Assembly: GCF_025947345.1 (NCBI RefSeq)
Contig: NZ_CP110011.1
Location: forward strand, 434,001 to 498,000
Length of the DNA: 64,000 nucleotides
From: Flavobacterium sp. N502536
GTDB lineage: Bacteria; Bacteroidota; Bacteroidia; Flavobacteriales; Flavobacteriaceae
Reading direction: 5' to 3'
Below, in pieces: positions 1 through 9,845 of this stretch. The notes under the pieces are model-generated. The model had not been told where the DNA came from. It searched no databases and saw only the letters and a list, made by a program, of their open reading frames with translations. The first letter of the stretch is position 1, and each line of letters begins with the position of its first letter. A program made the translations under genes and the position numbers.

Positions 1-1550
1 TGGGAATGGCCTACAGAAGCAGTGGAGAGGAGAAATATGCCAAAGAATGGGTATTCCAGTTTCGCGATTGGGAGAAAAAAAACTATTTAGGACGTACGAA
101 AGAAAATGACCAATTTGCCTGGCGTCCGTTAGAAGTATCAGAGCGCATACAAAGCCTTCCGGGAACCTTCAACCTGTTTGTCGTTTCACCGAATTTCACA
201 CCCGCTTTTTTGATGGAATTCCTAAACAGCTTTACCAAACAGACGGCTTATATTCCTAAAAATTACAGCAAAGAAGGCAACCACTTATTATTTGAAGCAC
301 AGCGTGTCCTGGGAGCAGGAGCTTTTTTTCCGGAACTCAAACCGGCAGAAGAATGGCGTAAAAGCGGCATCGAAATACTCAATCGTGAAATAAAATTACA
401 AGTACTTCCTGACGGTGTCCAATGGGAACTTTCACCCATTTATCATGTTGCCTGTATCGATATTTTTATGAAAGCTTACAACTCGGCTAAAATGGCGGGA
501 GTGCTAAAAGAATTCCCCGAAAGCTACAGCAAAACAATCGAAAAAATGATCGTTGCAACGGCCAATATCTCTTTCCCCGATTACAGTACACCGATGTTTG
601 GCGATTCCTGGATCTTCGATAAAAATGTCAGAATAAAACAATTTCTAAACTGGTCAAAAGTGTTTCCTGAAAACCAACTCCTAAAGTATTTGGGTACAGC
701 TGGTGCCGAAGGACAATTACCCAATTATAAATCTCATGCCTTATCAGACGGAGGTTTCTATACTTTCAGAAACGGATGGAACGATAAATCAACGGTTATG
801 ATTGTTAAAGCGGGCCCACCGGCCGAATTCCATGCACAACCCGACAACGGTACGTTTGAACTTTGGGTAAACGGACGCAATTTTACTCCAGATACGGGCT
901 GTTATATTTACAGCGGTGATGCTGAGGTAACCAAAATGAGAAACTGGTACCGTCAGACCAGAGTACACAGCACCCTAACACTCGACAATCAGAACATGGT
1001 CATTACCAAAGCCAAAGAAAATAACTGGAATACCTCTAAAAACTTAGACATACTCACCTATACCAATCCAAGTTATACCGACTTAAACCACCAGCGCACT
1101 GTTCTTTTTATAGATGAGAAGTACTTTTTAATTTTAGATAAAGCAATTGGAAAAGCTACCGGAAATTTGGGAGTTCACTTTCAATTAAAAGAAGACAGTA
1201 AACCCGTTTTCAACAAAACAAACAATAGTGTTACCACTACCTACGAAGATGGCAACAATCTTTTGATACAATCCTTAAACACCGATAAAGTAACCCTAAA
1301 CGAAGAAGACGGCAAAGTTTCCTATCAGTATGCCAAAGAAATTACACGCCCCGCTTTTGTTTTTGAAAAGTCGAAAAGCACTGCTGCAACACAAAGTTTT
1401 ATTACAATAGTTTATCCGTATGATGGCAATAAAGCTCCGGAGATCAGCATTAAAATGAATAAAGCTAATGATTTCGAAAAGGGAATTATTGATCTAAGTT
1501 TACAAATTAATGGCAAAAAAAGTGAGGTAAAAACAAATCTGAAAGAATAA
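1..1550 (+). CDS. Heparin/heparan sulfate lyase, PL12-type (5' truncated by window)
   Basis: This is the C-terminal ~515 residues of a heparinase II/III-fold lyase that cuts glycosaminoglycan chains by beta-elimination. The frame is open to the first base, so the true start and signal peptide lie outside the window; the ATG at position 6 is internal. The first part is all-helical (alpha/alpha toroid, with WELSPIYH). The beta-sandwich part carries HAQPDNGTFELW and the RNWYRQTRVHSTLTLDN stretch, both characteristic of Pedobacter heparinase III and Bacteroides PL12 enzymes. The His of HAQPDNG and the Tyr of SPIYH are the expected catalytic-site residues by family knowledge. It is followed by a strong terminator and lies just upstream of the susC/susD genes. 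Family assignment is firm; the exact substrate (heparan versus heparin) is inferred. Confidence 0.88.
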   Translation, partial: GMAYRSSGEEKYAKEWVFQFRDWEKKNYLGRTKENDQFAWRPLEVSERIQSLPGTFNLFVVSPNFTPAFLMEFLNSFTKQTAYIPKNYSKEGNHLLFEAQRVLGAGAFFPELKPAEEWRKSGIEILNREIKLQVLPDGVQWELSPIYHVACIDIFMKAYNSAKMAGVLKEFPESYSKTIEKMIVATANISFPDYSTPMFGDSWIFDKNVRIKQFLNWSKVFPENQLLKYLGTAGAEGQLPNYKSHALSDGGFYTFRNGWNDKSTVMIVKAGPPAEFHAQPDNGTFELWVNGRNFTPDTGCYIYSGDAEVTKMRNWYRQTRVHSTLTLDNQNMVITKAKENNWNTSKNLDILTYTNPSYTDLNHQRTVLFIDEKYFLILDKAIGKATGNLGVHFQLKEDSKPVFNKTNNSVTTTYEDGNNLLIQSLNTDKVTLNEEDGKVSYQYAKEITRPAFVFEKSKSTAATQSFITIVYPYDGNKAPEISIKMNKANDFEKGIIDLSLQINGKKSEVKTNLKE

Positions 1551-1586
1551 GAAAATGTAATTTTTCTTCAAATAATATGTTTTATA

Positions 1587-1618
1587 AAGGCGTCTAAATT
1601 TTTAGACGCCTTTTTTTT
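1587..1618 (+). terminator. Rho-independent terminator after the PL12 gene
   Basis: A perfect 10-bp stem (GGCGTCTAAA with TTTAGACGCC) is followed directly by eight T. It starts 36 bp after the lyase stop codon, so it separates the lyase transcript from the susC unit. Confidence 0.93.
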
Positions 1619-1689
1619 GGGGACCTGCTAATTACCGGATAATTCCTTCCTAAAACCCTTTTTATCTGTTTTTTCATTACTATTTTATC

Positions 1690-2540
1690 CATCATACTAT
1701 GCCACCCCGATGGGGTTCTAGCGTTGGGGATACTGTTTTCTACAAATATGAAGTCCCTCTGGGACTTTATGTTTTGACACCATGATTACCGAATAATATG
1801 TGCCATTCCTATGGAATTCAAATATTCGGTGCGAAATTATTTTTAAATGGATTAAAATCCATCCCTACAAAATAGATCGAGCCAAAGGCTCTTTTTCAAT
1901 AGTTACGGAAGAACAAACGATATTGCAGCGTCCGGATCAGTTCTATTTATATGGATCATTCCTTCGGAGTCCAGATATCCGGAACGAAATTATTTTTAAA
2001 TGAATTGAAATCTATCCCTACAAAATTAACTGAGCTAGGGACTCTTTTTCAATAGTTCCGAAGGAACGGTTCATATTATAGCAACGGATTTTAATCCGTT
2101 GAATGTAAAAGGAACACAACATTTGAATTCCGTAGGAATGAAACATATAAAAATTGCCGCCTCGATGGGGTTCTAGCATATAAGACATTGTTTTTTTATA
2201 AATATTGAAATCCCTCCAGGACTTTATGTTACATTTAATGGGCAATTGAATACCTTTTTTAAATCTCATTTTCATCATCATTTAATCCGCGATAATCTGC
2301 CACCCCGATGGGGTTTCAACGTCGTGGAAATACTCTTTTCTATAAATATGAAGTCCCTCTGGGACTATATATTAGATGCAATTCTTCTAAATCTAACCAG
2401 CAAAAAAACAGCTCCAGAGGAGCAATATATTTATAACAATTAATCGCACAACAGATAAAGCTCCAGAGGAGCAAAATATTTATAAACGTTTAATAGCCAC
2501 ACACCTATAAAGCTCCAGCGGAGCGGCATATATTTAACAA
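1690..2540. repeat. Cluster of short palindromic intergenic repeats (array 1)
   Basis: This 850-bp gene-free stretch is built from several repeat families. One pairs CCACCCCGATGGGGT with GAAGTCCCTCTGGGACT about 40 bp later, three times (near 1700, 2158 and 2299). Another is AAGCTCCAGAGGAGC, three times (near 2409, 2459 and 2508). A third is a composite element that opens with ATTCCTATGGAATTCAAAT (1806) and closes with its inverted match TTTGAATTCCGTAGGAAT (near 2122). Inside the composite are GGATTAAAATCC, GAGCCAAAGGCTC and GTTCCGAAGGAAC. Each core is a 4-5 bp palindrome around a 2-3 base centre. Predicted ORFs here are products of the repeats. Confidence 0.85.
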
Positions 2541-2928
2541 ACAAATGAAGCTTCCGATTAGATTCTCCCCAACCAACTTCTAAATAGCAATGACTCTATT
2601 GTCCCATTCCTGTTCAAAAAATAAATGCTCGCAATAGTTTAGTCGGTTTTATCTGAAAAATAGAAAACAAACGACTTTTCTTCCTTCACAAATTCAGTAA
2701 AAATTACATCGTTTTCGTTAACCCCTGATTGCATTTAATTTAACTTTTTACCAACACAAATTATTTCAAAACAGCGCAGTAAAAACAGCACTTTCCTACT
2801 GAAAACAGAATCTCAAAAACGTCACAAAACCTTGACTACACAAGGACTTACAAGGGTTTTAAAAGCGTAATTAATCAAAATCAATACTAATTTGGACGTT
2901 TTCAAAACTGTCCTCTACAGTCGATTTA
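2541..2928. other. Gene-free stretch upstream of the susC leader
   Basis: No coding potential, terminator or clear repeat is visible here. It probably holds upstream control sequence for the susC/susD unit, for example the site for the hybrid regulator, but I cannot identify that site. Confidence 0.4.
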
Positions 2929-2936
2929 TATATTTG
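2929..2936 (+). promoter_or_regulatory. Candidate promoter -7 box for the susC leader
   Basis: TATATTTG matches the Bacteroidota -7 consensus TAnnTTTG exactly. No clear -33 TTG is seen at the usual 19-21 bp upstream, so this rests on the -7 box and position. A start here would give a susC leader of about 340 nt containing the small ORF at 2958. Confidence 0.5.
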
Positions 2937-2957
2937 TTTTTATTAAATCAAAAAAAC

Positions 2958-3059
2958 ATGACTAATTCCAAAAAAATGAACCACCAACTACAAAATCTAT
3001 TTTTAATTGTCAGGCGGAAAATTCCTCTGCGAATTTCCTCAGTTAATAAATTGTTATAA
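2958..3059 (+). CDS. Candidate small leader ORF (33 aa, basic) upstream of susC
   Basis: An ATG 21 bp after the candidate -7 box opens a 34-codon frame ending in TAA. The product is basic and ends in the segment RRKIPLRISSVNKLL. No family is recognised. The coding DNA contains an imperfect inverted repeat, GGAAAATTC with GAATTTCC (about 3017-3039), so it may instead be, or also be, a structured leader. It could be a leader peptide tuning susC expression or chance. Confidence 0.3.
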   Translation: MTNSKKMNHQLQNLFLIVRRKIPLRISSVNKLL

Positions 3060-3288
3060 TTTTCGCTCGTTAAAACAAAGAAGCGATTCATTAAACAACA
3101 ATATCAAATAACAATCGATCCCAAACTTATTACAACAGTAATTCGGAATTTCGGTCACGCTCACGCAACAGCCAGAAGATAAATGATTCAGAAGTGGAAT
3201 CACTATTTTATAGAGCAAGGCCAGATATCAACTTATATAACATCAATTTAGGAAGTAAGGTTAGCCTTATTCCGGTTTAAAAAAAATT

Positions 3289-6200
3289 ATGAAAAGGACT
3301 CTATTTTTATTTTTGCTGCTTACCACCTGCAAAGTGATGTATGGGCAGGATATTATTACCGTAAAAGGTGTGGTAACCGATGCTCAGAATATGCCTATGC
3401 CCGGAGCAACTGTTTCTGAAAAAGGAACCAAAAATGCCACTGTTACTGCTATGGATGGTGATTATCAAATCAAGGTAAAACCAAATGCTGTTTTAGTATT
3501 TTCGTTCATCGGAACTAAATCTAAAGAAGAACAAGTTAAAAACAGAACACTTATCAACATCAAGTTACTGGATGATGCCAATAATCTGGATGAGGTAGTT
3601 GTAGTAGGTTACGGAACCAAAGCAAGAAAAGACCTTACAGGAGCGATCTCTTCTGTAAAAGGACAGGAACTAGCCAAAATTCCGGTACAAAATGTGGCAC
3701 AGGCATTACAGGGCCGTATTGCCGGTATGCAGGTTACCATGTCTGACGGTACACCCGGATCTGAACCGTCTCTTAGAATTAGAGGCGGAACTTCGATTAC
3801 CCAAAGCAATGAACCTTTGTATGTGGTTGACGGTGTAGCTCAAACCGGGGATTAAGCTTCTTAGATCCGATGGATATTGAATCTATCGACGTTTTAAAAG
3901 ATGCCTCTTCGACTTCTATCTACGGTGCACAAGGGGCCAATGGAGTTGTTTTAGTCACCACAAAAAAAGCAAAAGGCGGAAAACTGACTTTAAGTTACGA
4001 TACCTATGGAGGAATAAAAATGATCGCCAAAACAATTCCGGTCATGAATCCTTACCAATACACCCAATTACTCTATGAGGCTGCAACTGATGATGCCAGA
4101 ATGCAGAAATTTGTAAGTGCCTTTGGAACTTATGATCAGCTGGAAGGCCTTTACAAAGACAGAGCAGGCATCAACTGGCAGGATGAGGTTTTTGGAAATT
4201 CTGTCGAAAGTCAATACCACAAACTAAGTATCAGCGGTGGTGAAAATGATACCAAATACAATGCTTTCTACTCGGTGAATAACGACCAGGGGATTATGCT
4301 GGGAAGTGCTTCGGTAAAAAATATTGCAAAACTAAACGTAACCAATTCTATCAGCAAAAAGGTTACGGTTACCGCAATTGTAAACTACTCCAACCAAAAA
4401 GTAACCGGATTATCGACAAACGATGGTGGAAATGCACGTTTGAGTATGCTGCAAAATGTATTGCAGTACCGCCCAACTATTGGAAAAACAGGATCAGATG
4501 AAGATCTTAAAACTTTAACCGTAGATCCGTTAGACAATCAGGATTCTCCAACCTTCCAGAGTCCGCTGATTACAATCGAAAGTCAAAAAAGAGAAGCCAT
4601 TACCAGAGCAATCAATATGAGTTTACAGCTGCAATACAACATAACACCAAGCTTAATCTACCGTGGATTAATCAGTTATACTGACAACAGCATGAAAAGT
4701 AAATATTTTAACGATTCGCGAGGTATACAGGCCATCAGAAGCGGCGGTGCAAATGGTGGAGTGATACACAATATTGGTACCCGATTAAATTACAACAACG
4801 TTCTGACCTACAGTAAAAATTTTAACAAAAAGCATAAATTTGATGCCTCTCTCGGACAGGAATACATTTACAATTATACAGAAGGAATTACGGCTTCAGC
4901 CTCCGCTTTTCCTGAAGTTAATCTGGGCTGGGATAAATTGCAACTGGGTACCATTGCCGGAATTCCGACAAGCTATGCAGAAGATGATAAAATAATATCT
5001 TTTTTTGGAAGAGCCAACTACTCGTTCAAAAACAAGTATTTACTTTCCGCAACTTTAAGAGCAGACGGGTCTTCTAAATTTGGGACAGAAAATCAATGGG
5101 GATATTTCCCTTCCGTTTCGGCAGCCTGGAGAATTATCGAAGAACCTTTTATGGAAAAATTACCCGCGTTTTCTGACTTAAAACTTCGTTTAAGTTATGG
5201 GGAAGCCGGAAATAACAGAATTGCCAATTATGCCGCTTTGGGTATTTTTAATTCAGGCTCTTATCCTTTGAATAATCAGATGAATATCACGGCATTTCAA
5301 AACAATCTACCAAATCCTTTATTAAAATGGGAAGCTACAAAATCGACTAATATTGGTTTTGATATTGGTTTCTTCAAGCAAAGAATTGCGCTTACCACAG
5401 AGTTATACGAAAACCGTTCTAAAGATTTATTGTACAACACTCGTGTGCCTGCAAGTTCAGGTTTCAAAAAACAGTTTCAGAACATTGGAGCGACCTCCAA
5501 TCGCGGTATCGAATTTACTTTGAATACGATAAACGTAAAAACCAATAGTTTTAATTGGAGTACCACCTTCAACATTGCCTTTAATAAAACCAAGGTACTT
5601 AGTTTGAGTGAAGGCGAAAATTCGTTGATCACCAACAGTTATACCGACAGAAACGACTACATTTTACAGGTTGGAAAACCAGTAGGTGTAATGTACGGTT
5701 ATGTAAGAGACGGATTGTATCAGGTAAGCGATTTTGATTATAATGCGACAACAAGTGCGTACACCCTTAAGCCAGGCGTTGTAAGTGATAATATTGTAGC
5801 ACAGCCGGGCTTCATCAAATTTAAAGACATCAGCGGCCCTAATGGTACACCGGATGGCGTAATTAACGATTTGGACCGAACTGCCATTGGAGATGCCAAT
5901 CCAAAATACACCGGAGGTCTTAACAACACCTTTAGCTACAAAGGAATTGATTTGAGTGTATTCCTTGATTTTACGGTAGGAAATGATATCTATAACGCCA
6001 ACGTTTTAAACAATTCAAGGCTTAATCTCGACAATTTAAACACCGTAGCGATCTATGCTGACAGATGGACAACCATTAACGCAGCAGGACAGCGTGTAAC
6101 CGATCCTGCCGAACTGACTGCTCTAAACGCAGGCAAAACCAATCCGGCCTTTAACGGAAACGCTACCGGACGTTTGTACAGCGACATTATTGAGGATGGT

Positions 6201-6440
6201 TCGTTTTTAAGAATCAACAACATCAGTCTCGGGTACACCTTGCCTAAAGAATGGCTTAAAAAATCTAAAATCTCTAATTTGAGAATTTATTTCACGGCTT
6301 ACAATTTGTATGTATTTACGAAATATTCAGGCTATGATCCTGAAGTTAGCGTACTCAACAATGCCATCACCCGAGGAGTAGATTTTAGTGCCTATCCAAG
6401 AAGCAAATCGTTTATCACAGGATTAAATATTTCGCTATAA
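3289..6440 (+). pseudogene. susC-like: SusC-family TonB-dependent transporter, split by a frameshift
   Basis: Two frames together encode one SusC-type outer-membrane glycan transporter of about 1050 residues. The first part (3289-3855) has a signal peptide, a carboxypeptidase-regulatory-like domain (VKGVVTDAQNMPMPGATV), a TonB box region (LDEVVVVGYG) and the start of the plug (LRIRGG, PLYVVDGV). It ends at a TAA after QTGD. The second part continues in another frame without loss: reading from 3852 gives LSFLDP, then DIESIDVLKDASSTSIYGAQGANGV and the full 22-strand barrel to 6440. Adding one base in the GGGGATT tract near 3847-3853 restores the frame. The barrel shows no other damage, so this is either a sequencing error, a very recent mutation or a phase-variable site. 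It pairs with the SusD gene 16 bp downstream. Confidence 0.9.
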
Positions 6441-6456
6441 TTTAAAGTTTAAAAAG

Positions 6457-8343
6457 ATGAAAAACAATATATTTTCCCGTAGTACACTTATAGCAGCAGG
6501 AATTGCATGTCTCTTACTGCCCCTAAATTCCTGCGATAAAGAACTGGAAGTTACCCCCTATTCCTATTTCACCACTGCCAACTTTTTCTCCAATGCAAAC
6601 GAAGCCAACATGGCTACCCTTGGCGTTTACGAATCTATGTCGTCACTGGACAGTTATGGATGGAACATTTCCTTAGTTTTTGATGCTGATACTGATATCG
6701 AACAAATGACCGGAATTGGTGCCGACGACTGGAGAACCATAGCACACTATCAGGGAATTTCTCAGACGAATATGTTCTACATCGTTTGGAGCAAATTGTA
6801 TGAAGGAATAGACAGAGCCAACGTAGTGATCGAAAGAATACCTCAAATGGAGCTTTTTTCAAATGGAAATACGGCCCAAAAAGAACAGTTGAACCGCTAC
6901 CTGGGTGAAGCAAAATTCCTGCGTGGTTTCTATTACTCAGAACTTGTACGCTTATGGGGAGATGTGCCTTTTAAAACAAAAAGCTCACAATCAGGAGACA
7001 ATTTAAGAGGAGCTCTTGTAGACCGTCAGGAAATTTACACCCAGATCATCAAAGACATGACCGAAGCATCACTTGTGCTTCCGGAACAGCTGCCTACAGA
7101 CGAACGCATCAACAAATGGGGAGCCAAAGCCATGTTGGCCAGAGTAGCACTGTTTGCCGGAGGATACTCTTTAGGTGCGGACGGAACGATGAAACGTCCT
7201 TCAAACTACAAAGACTATTATAAACTGGCGCAGCAACAGATTAACGATGTTATGGCCCAAAATCCGTACAAACTAAACCCATCCTATTCCAAAGTATTTA
7301 AAAACCAATGTCAGCATGTATTAGAACCTACGGAGAATATTTTTCAGGTTGCTTTTTACAATCCGGCAGGAAACATAGGAAACGCCTCCTGGGTGGGCAA
7401 CTTCAACGGTCCGGCAACAGCCGCTGGTTTCTATCCTTCAAACATTTCGAGATGTTTAGTACCAAAACCGTTTTACAATAGTTTTAATGCAGCCGATCAA
7501 CGTAGAGATTTTTCGATTGCCACCTATTCCATCAACAATCTGGGGAACAAACTTCCGCTTTTAACCACCAATCAGGATGAAAGATGGACCGTTGGTAAAT
7601 GGAGCCGCGAATACCAGACCAATGCAACCGCAGAACGTGTTTATACCCACATCAATTGGGTAATCATGCGTTATTCCGATTTGCTTTTGATGCGTGCTGA
7701 GGTAGAAAACGAATTAAACGAAGGCCCTAACACTATTGCTTATGATGCCATCAATCAGGTTCGTAAAAGAGGCTTTGGTGCCGATGTACAAGGAAGCCGA
7801 ATTGCGGTTGACATAAAAACAAAAGGGACCGGATATACCAATGCGGCCAATGTTTTAATACAAATTACAGGCGGCGGCGGTACTGATGCAGCGGCGGCAG
7901 TAATTACCCTTTCGGCAGGAGGAATCAATACCATTGCAATGCTGCGTTCCGGCGATGGTTATACCACTGTGCCTACTGTAACCATTACCAGTACAGACGG
8001 AAAAGGTACCGGAGCAACTGCAACCGCGAGACTCTTAACCAAACCAACTATAGCCGAAATGAGCTTGCCAACCGGTCTGAACAAAGACAATTTCCTAAAA
8101 GCCGTTCAGCAGGAAAGAGCCTGGGAACTTTCGGGCGAAGGAATGCGAAGAGCCGATTTAATCCGATGGGGAATCTTAGGGGATAAATTGATCGAAACAA
8201 GTGCCGCGGTCAAACAAATCCGATCCACTTATTTCTTCCCTGCGATTACCAATTTTGTGGCCGGAAAACATGAATTGTACCCTTATCCACAAAATGAAAC
8301 AGACGTGAACAAAAACATCACACGTCAAAATCCAAAATATTAG
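6457..8343 (+). CDS. susD-like: SusD-family surface glycan-binding lipoprotein with inserted repeat domain
   Basis: SusD proteins cap the SusC channel on the cell surface and bind the glycan. The signal peptide ends in a lipobox with Cys at LLPLNSC. Helical TPR-like SusD regions follow (FLRGFYYSELVRLWGDVPF). The C-terminal signature is ERAWELSGEGMRRADLIRWG. Length is 628 residues, longer than the usual 500-560. The excess is a Gly/Thr-rich segment at about residues 447-530 with two GxGYTxxxxVxI-type units, placed between the VRKRGFG helix and the ERAWE helix. It is translated directly after susC. Ligand specificity (heparinoid) is inferred from the neighbours. Confidence 0.93.
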   Translation: MKNNIFSRSTLIAAGIACLLLPLNSCDKELEVTPYSYFTTANFFSNANEANMATLGVYESMSSLDSYGWNISLVFDADTDIEQMTGIGADDWRTIAHYQGISQTNMFYIVWSKLYEGIDRANVVIERIPQMELFSNGNTAQKEQLNRYLGEAKFLRGFYYSELVRLWGDVPFKTKSSQSGDNLRGALVDRQEIYTQIIKDMTEASLVLPEQLPTDERINKWGAKAMLARVALFAGGYSLGADGTMKRPSNYKDYYKLAQQQINDVMAQNPYKLNPSYSKVFKNQCQHVLEPTENIFQVAFYNPAGNIGNASWVGNFNGPATAAGFYPSNISRCLVPKPFYNSFNAADQRRDFSIATYSINNLGNKLPLLTTNQDERWTVGKWSREYQTNATAERVYTHINWVIMRYSDLLLMRAEVENELNEGPNTIAYDAINQVRKRGFGADVQGSRIAVDIKTKGTGYTNAANVLIQITGGGGTDAAAAVITLSAGGINTIAMLRSGDGYTTVPTVTITSTDGKGTGATATARLLTKPTIAEMSLPTGLNKDNFLKAVQQERAWELSGEGMRRADLIRWGILGDKLIETSAAVKQIRSTYFFPAITNFVAGKHELYPYPQNETDVNKNITRQNPKY

Positions 8344-8462
8344 AAAAATAGTATTTAAAAAACATGCACAACCCCCTAAATAATGGCACTTATTTTGAAA
8401 AACTCAAATTATTAAAAATAAATGATACAACATTATTTAGAAATGAATAAGTTTATAACCTT

Positions 8463-8487
8463 TAATGCAGGACTTTGTTCTGCATTA
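8463..8487 (+). promoter_or_regulatory. Inverted repeat between susD and the ROK kinase gene
   Basis: A perfect 8-bp inverted repeat (TAATGCAG with CTGCATTA, 9-nt loop) sits 48 bp before the kinase ATG. No T-run follows, so it is more likely an operator or mRNA-processing hairpin than a terminator. It also falls inside a 31-codon ORF (8422-8517) that I do not call as a gene. Confidence 0.45.
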
Positions 8488-8534
8488 ATTGTTTGTAACA
8501 GAAAAGAAAACTACTAAAATAAACAAGGAACAAT

Positions 8535-9500
8535 ATGCTTACCAAAAATGATACGCAACTGTCTAAATCCTACGCAATTGGGATCGACATTGGTGGTACT
8601 TCACTTAAATGTGGTGTTGTTAATGAACTCGGAGAAATTTTATTTTCGTTTATAGTATCCTTAAAAGAAGCTCGTACCGAAAAAGAAATTATAAGCTTAA
8701 TGGTCGATGCCATCACAAAATGTACCGATCAGTTAAAAGAACCAATTGTGGGGATCGGAATTGGTTTTCCGGGTCTGATTGAAAATGATGTGATCATTGG
8801 CGGCGGTGTAAACTTACCCGGTTTTGACCAATTGCCCCTGGGTAAAATTCTAAACGATTTAACCGGACATCATGTTGTAATTGATAATGATGCCAACTTA
8901 ATGGGGCTTGCCGAATTAATTTACGGAGCAGCCAAAGACAGTACCGATGCCGTTTTTCTAACGATTGGTACCGGAATAGGCGGTGCCATCATGATTAACA
9001 AAGGCTTGTACAGCGGTTTCAAAAATCGCGGAGGTGAATTGGGCCATACCGTAATTCAGCAAAATGGCATTGCCTGCAATTGCGGCGGACGCGGCTGTCT
9101 CGAAACCTACGCCTCTGTAACGGCATTAATCAAATACTATCAGTCACAAAATACAGCCGCAGATCAAAACATTGATGGGAAAACCATCATCGAAAAATAC
9201 CTTTCGGGAGAAGAGCACGCGATAAAAACCATGCACCATCATTTTGACTATTTAGCTGCCGGGATTGTCAATTTTGTCAACATCTTTAGTCCGCAAAAAG
9301 TAATCATTGGAGGCGGTATCAGCGAAGCAGGTCAGTTTTACATTGACGAACTCACCCAAAGAGTCAAAACCTTTGCTATTCCGGTTGCTTTTGCGCATAC
9401 CAGCATAGTAGCGGCAGATTTGGGCAACAAAGCCGGATTACTGGGAGCCTGCGCTAATGTTTTTCAGAAATTTAAAGATTTGAAATACAGCACGAACTAA
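8535..9500 (+). CDS. ROK-family sugar kinase (probable glucosamine/GlcNAc kinase)
   Basis: ATP-dependent hexokinase of the ROK family, cytoplasmic, 321 residues. The N-terminal phosphate-binding motif is IGIDIGGTSLKCG. The catalytic Asp lies in VIDNDANLMGLAE. The ATP-site motif is LTIGTGIGGAIMINKGLYSG, followed by GGELGH. The ROK zinc site is CNCGGRGCLETYAS. In the Bacteroides thetaiotaomicron heparin locus a ROK kinase phosphorylates glucosamine released from heparan, so the same role is inferred here. It would supply glucosamine-6-phosphate to the NagB enzyme encoded later in the locus. Glucose or GlcNAc remain possible substrates. Confidence 0.88.
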   Translation: MLTKNDTQLSKSYAIGIDIGGTSLKCGVVNELGEILFSFIVSLKEARTEKEIISLMVDAITKCTDQLKEPIVGIGIGFPGLIENDVIIGGGVNLPGFDQLPLGKILNDLTGHHVVIDNDANLMGLAELIYGAAKDSTDAVFLTIGTGIGGAIMINKGLYSGFKNRGGELGHTVIQQNGIACNCGGRGCLETYASVTALIKYYQSQNTAADQNIDGKTIIEKYLSGEEHAIKTMHHHFDYLAAGIVNFVNIFSPQKVIIGGGISEAGQFYIDELTQRVKTFAIPVAFAHTSIVAADLGNKAGLLGACANVFQKFKDLKYSTN

Positions 9501-9504
9501 AAAA

Positions 9505-9690
9505 AACGCTCGCGAAGTCGCAAAGACGCGAAGATCTCAATGGATTGTGTGATTCTACAAACTGCACAAAAAACTTTGCGCCTTTGCGTCTCTGCGAGCA
9601 AATCCACACAAACAACGCATCACTCTAATCCATTTAATCTGTGGCAAAAAACTTTGCGGCTTCGCGTCTCTGCGAAGCCATTATTTTTAA
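9505..9690. repeat. Intergenic repeat of the CTTTGCGTCTCTGCGA type
   Basis: Two direct copies of AAAACTTTGCGxCTTxGCGTCTCTGCGA (near 9569 and 9648) face an inverted copy, CTCGCGAAGTCGCAAAGACGCGAAG (near 9509). Sequences of this type are common between genes in flavobacteria. The ORF at 9540-9728 is only a translation of the repeat. Confidence 0.75.
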
Positions 9691-9845
9691 GAATCACCTC
9701 ACTAATTGTCCATTATGAAAGGTTTTAACTAAAATTAATAGCATTTTGAACAAATTCAAAACCCCAATTGAAGCCCGATGATTAACTTCGTTTTTGCATT
9801 TAAGAATTTAAAAGGCAAAACGTAATCTATTAAAATTAGGCCGAT

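Noticed and set aside
1800..2443. Three ORFs (67, 87, 65 residues) in array 1
   Set aside because: They run through palindromic repeats on both strands; their similarity to each other comes from the repeats.
9540..9728. 62-residue plus-strand ORF
   Set aside because: It is only a translation of the CTTTGCGTCTCTGCGA repeats; no family feature.
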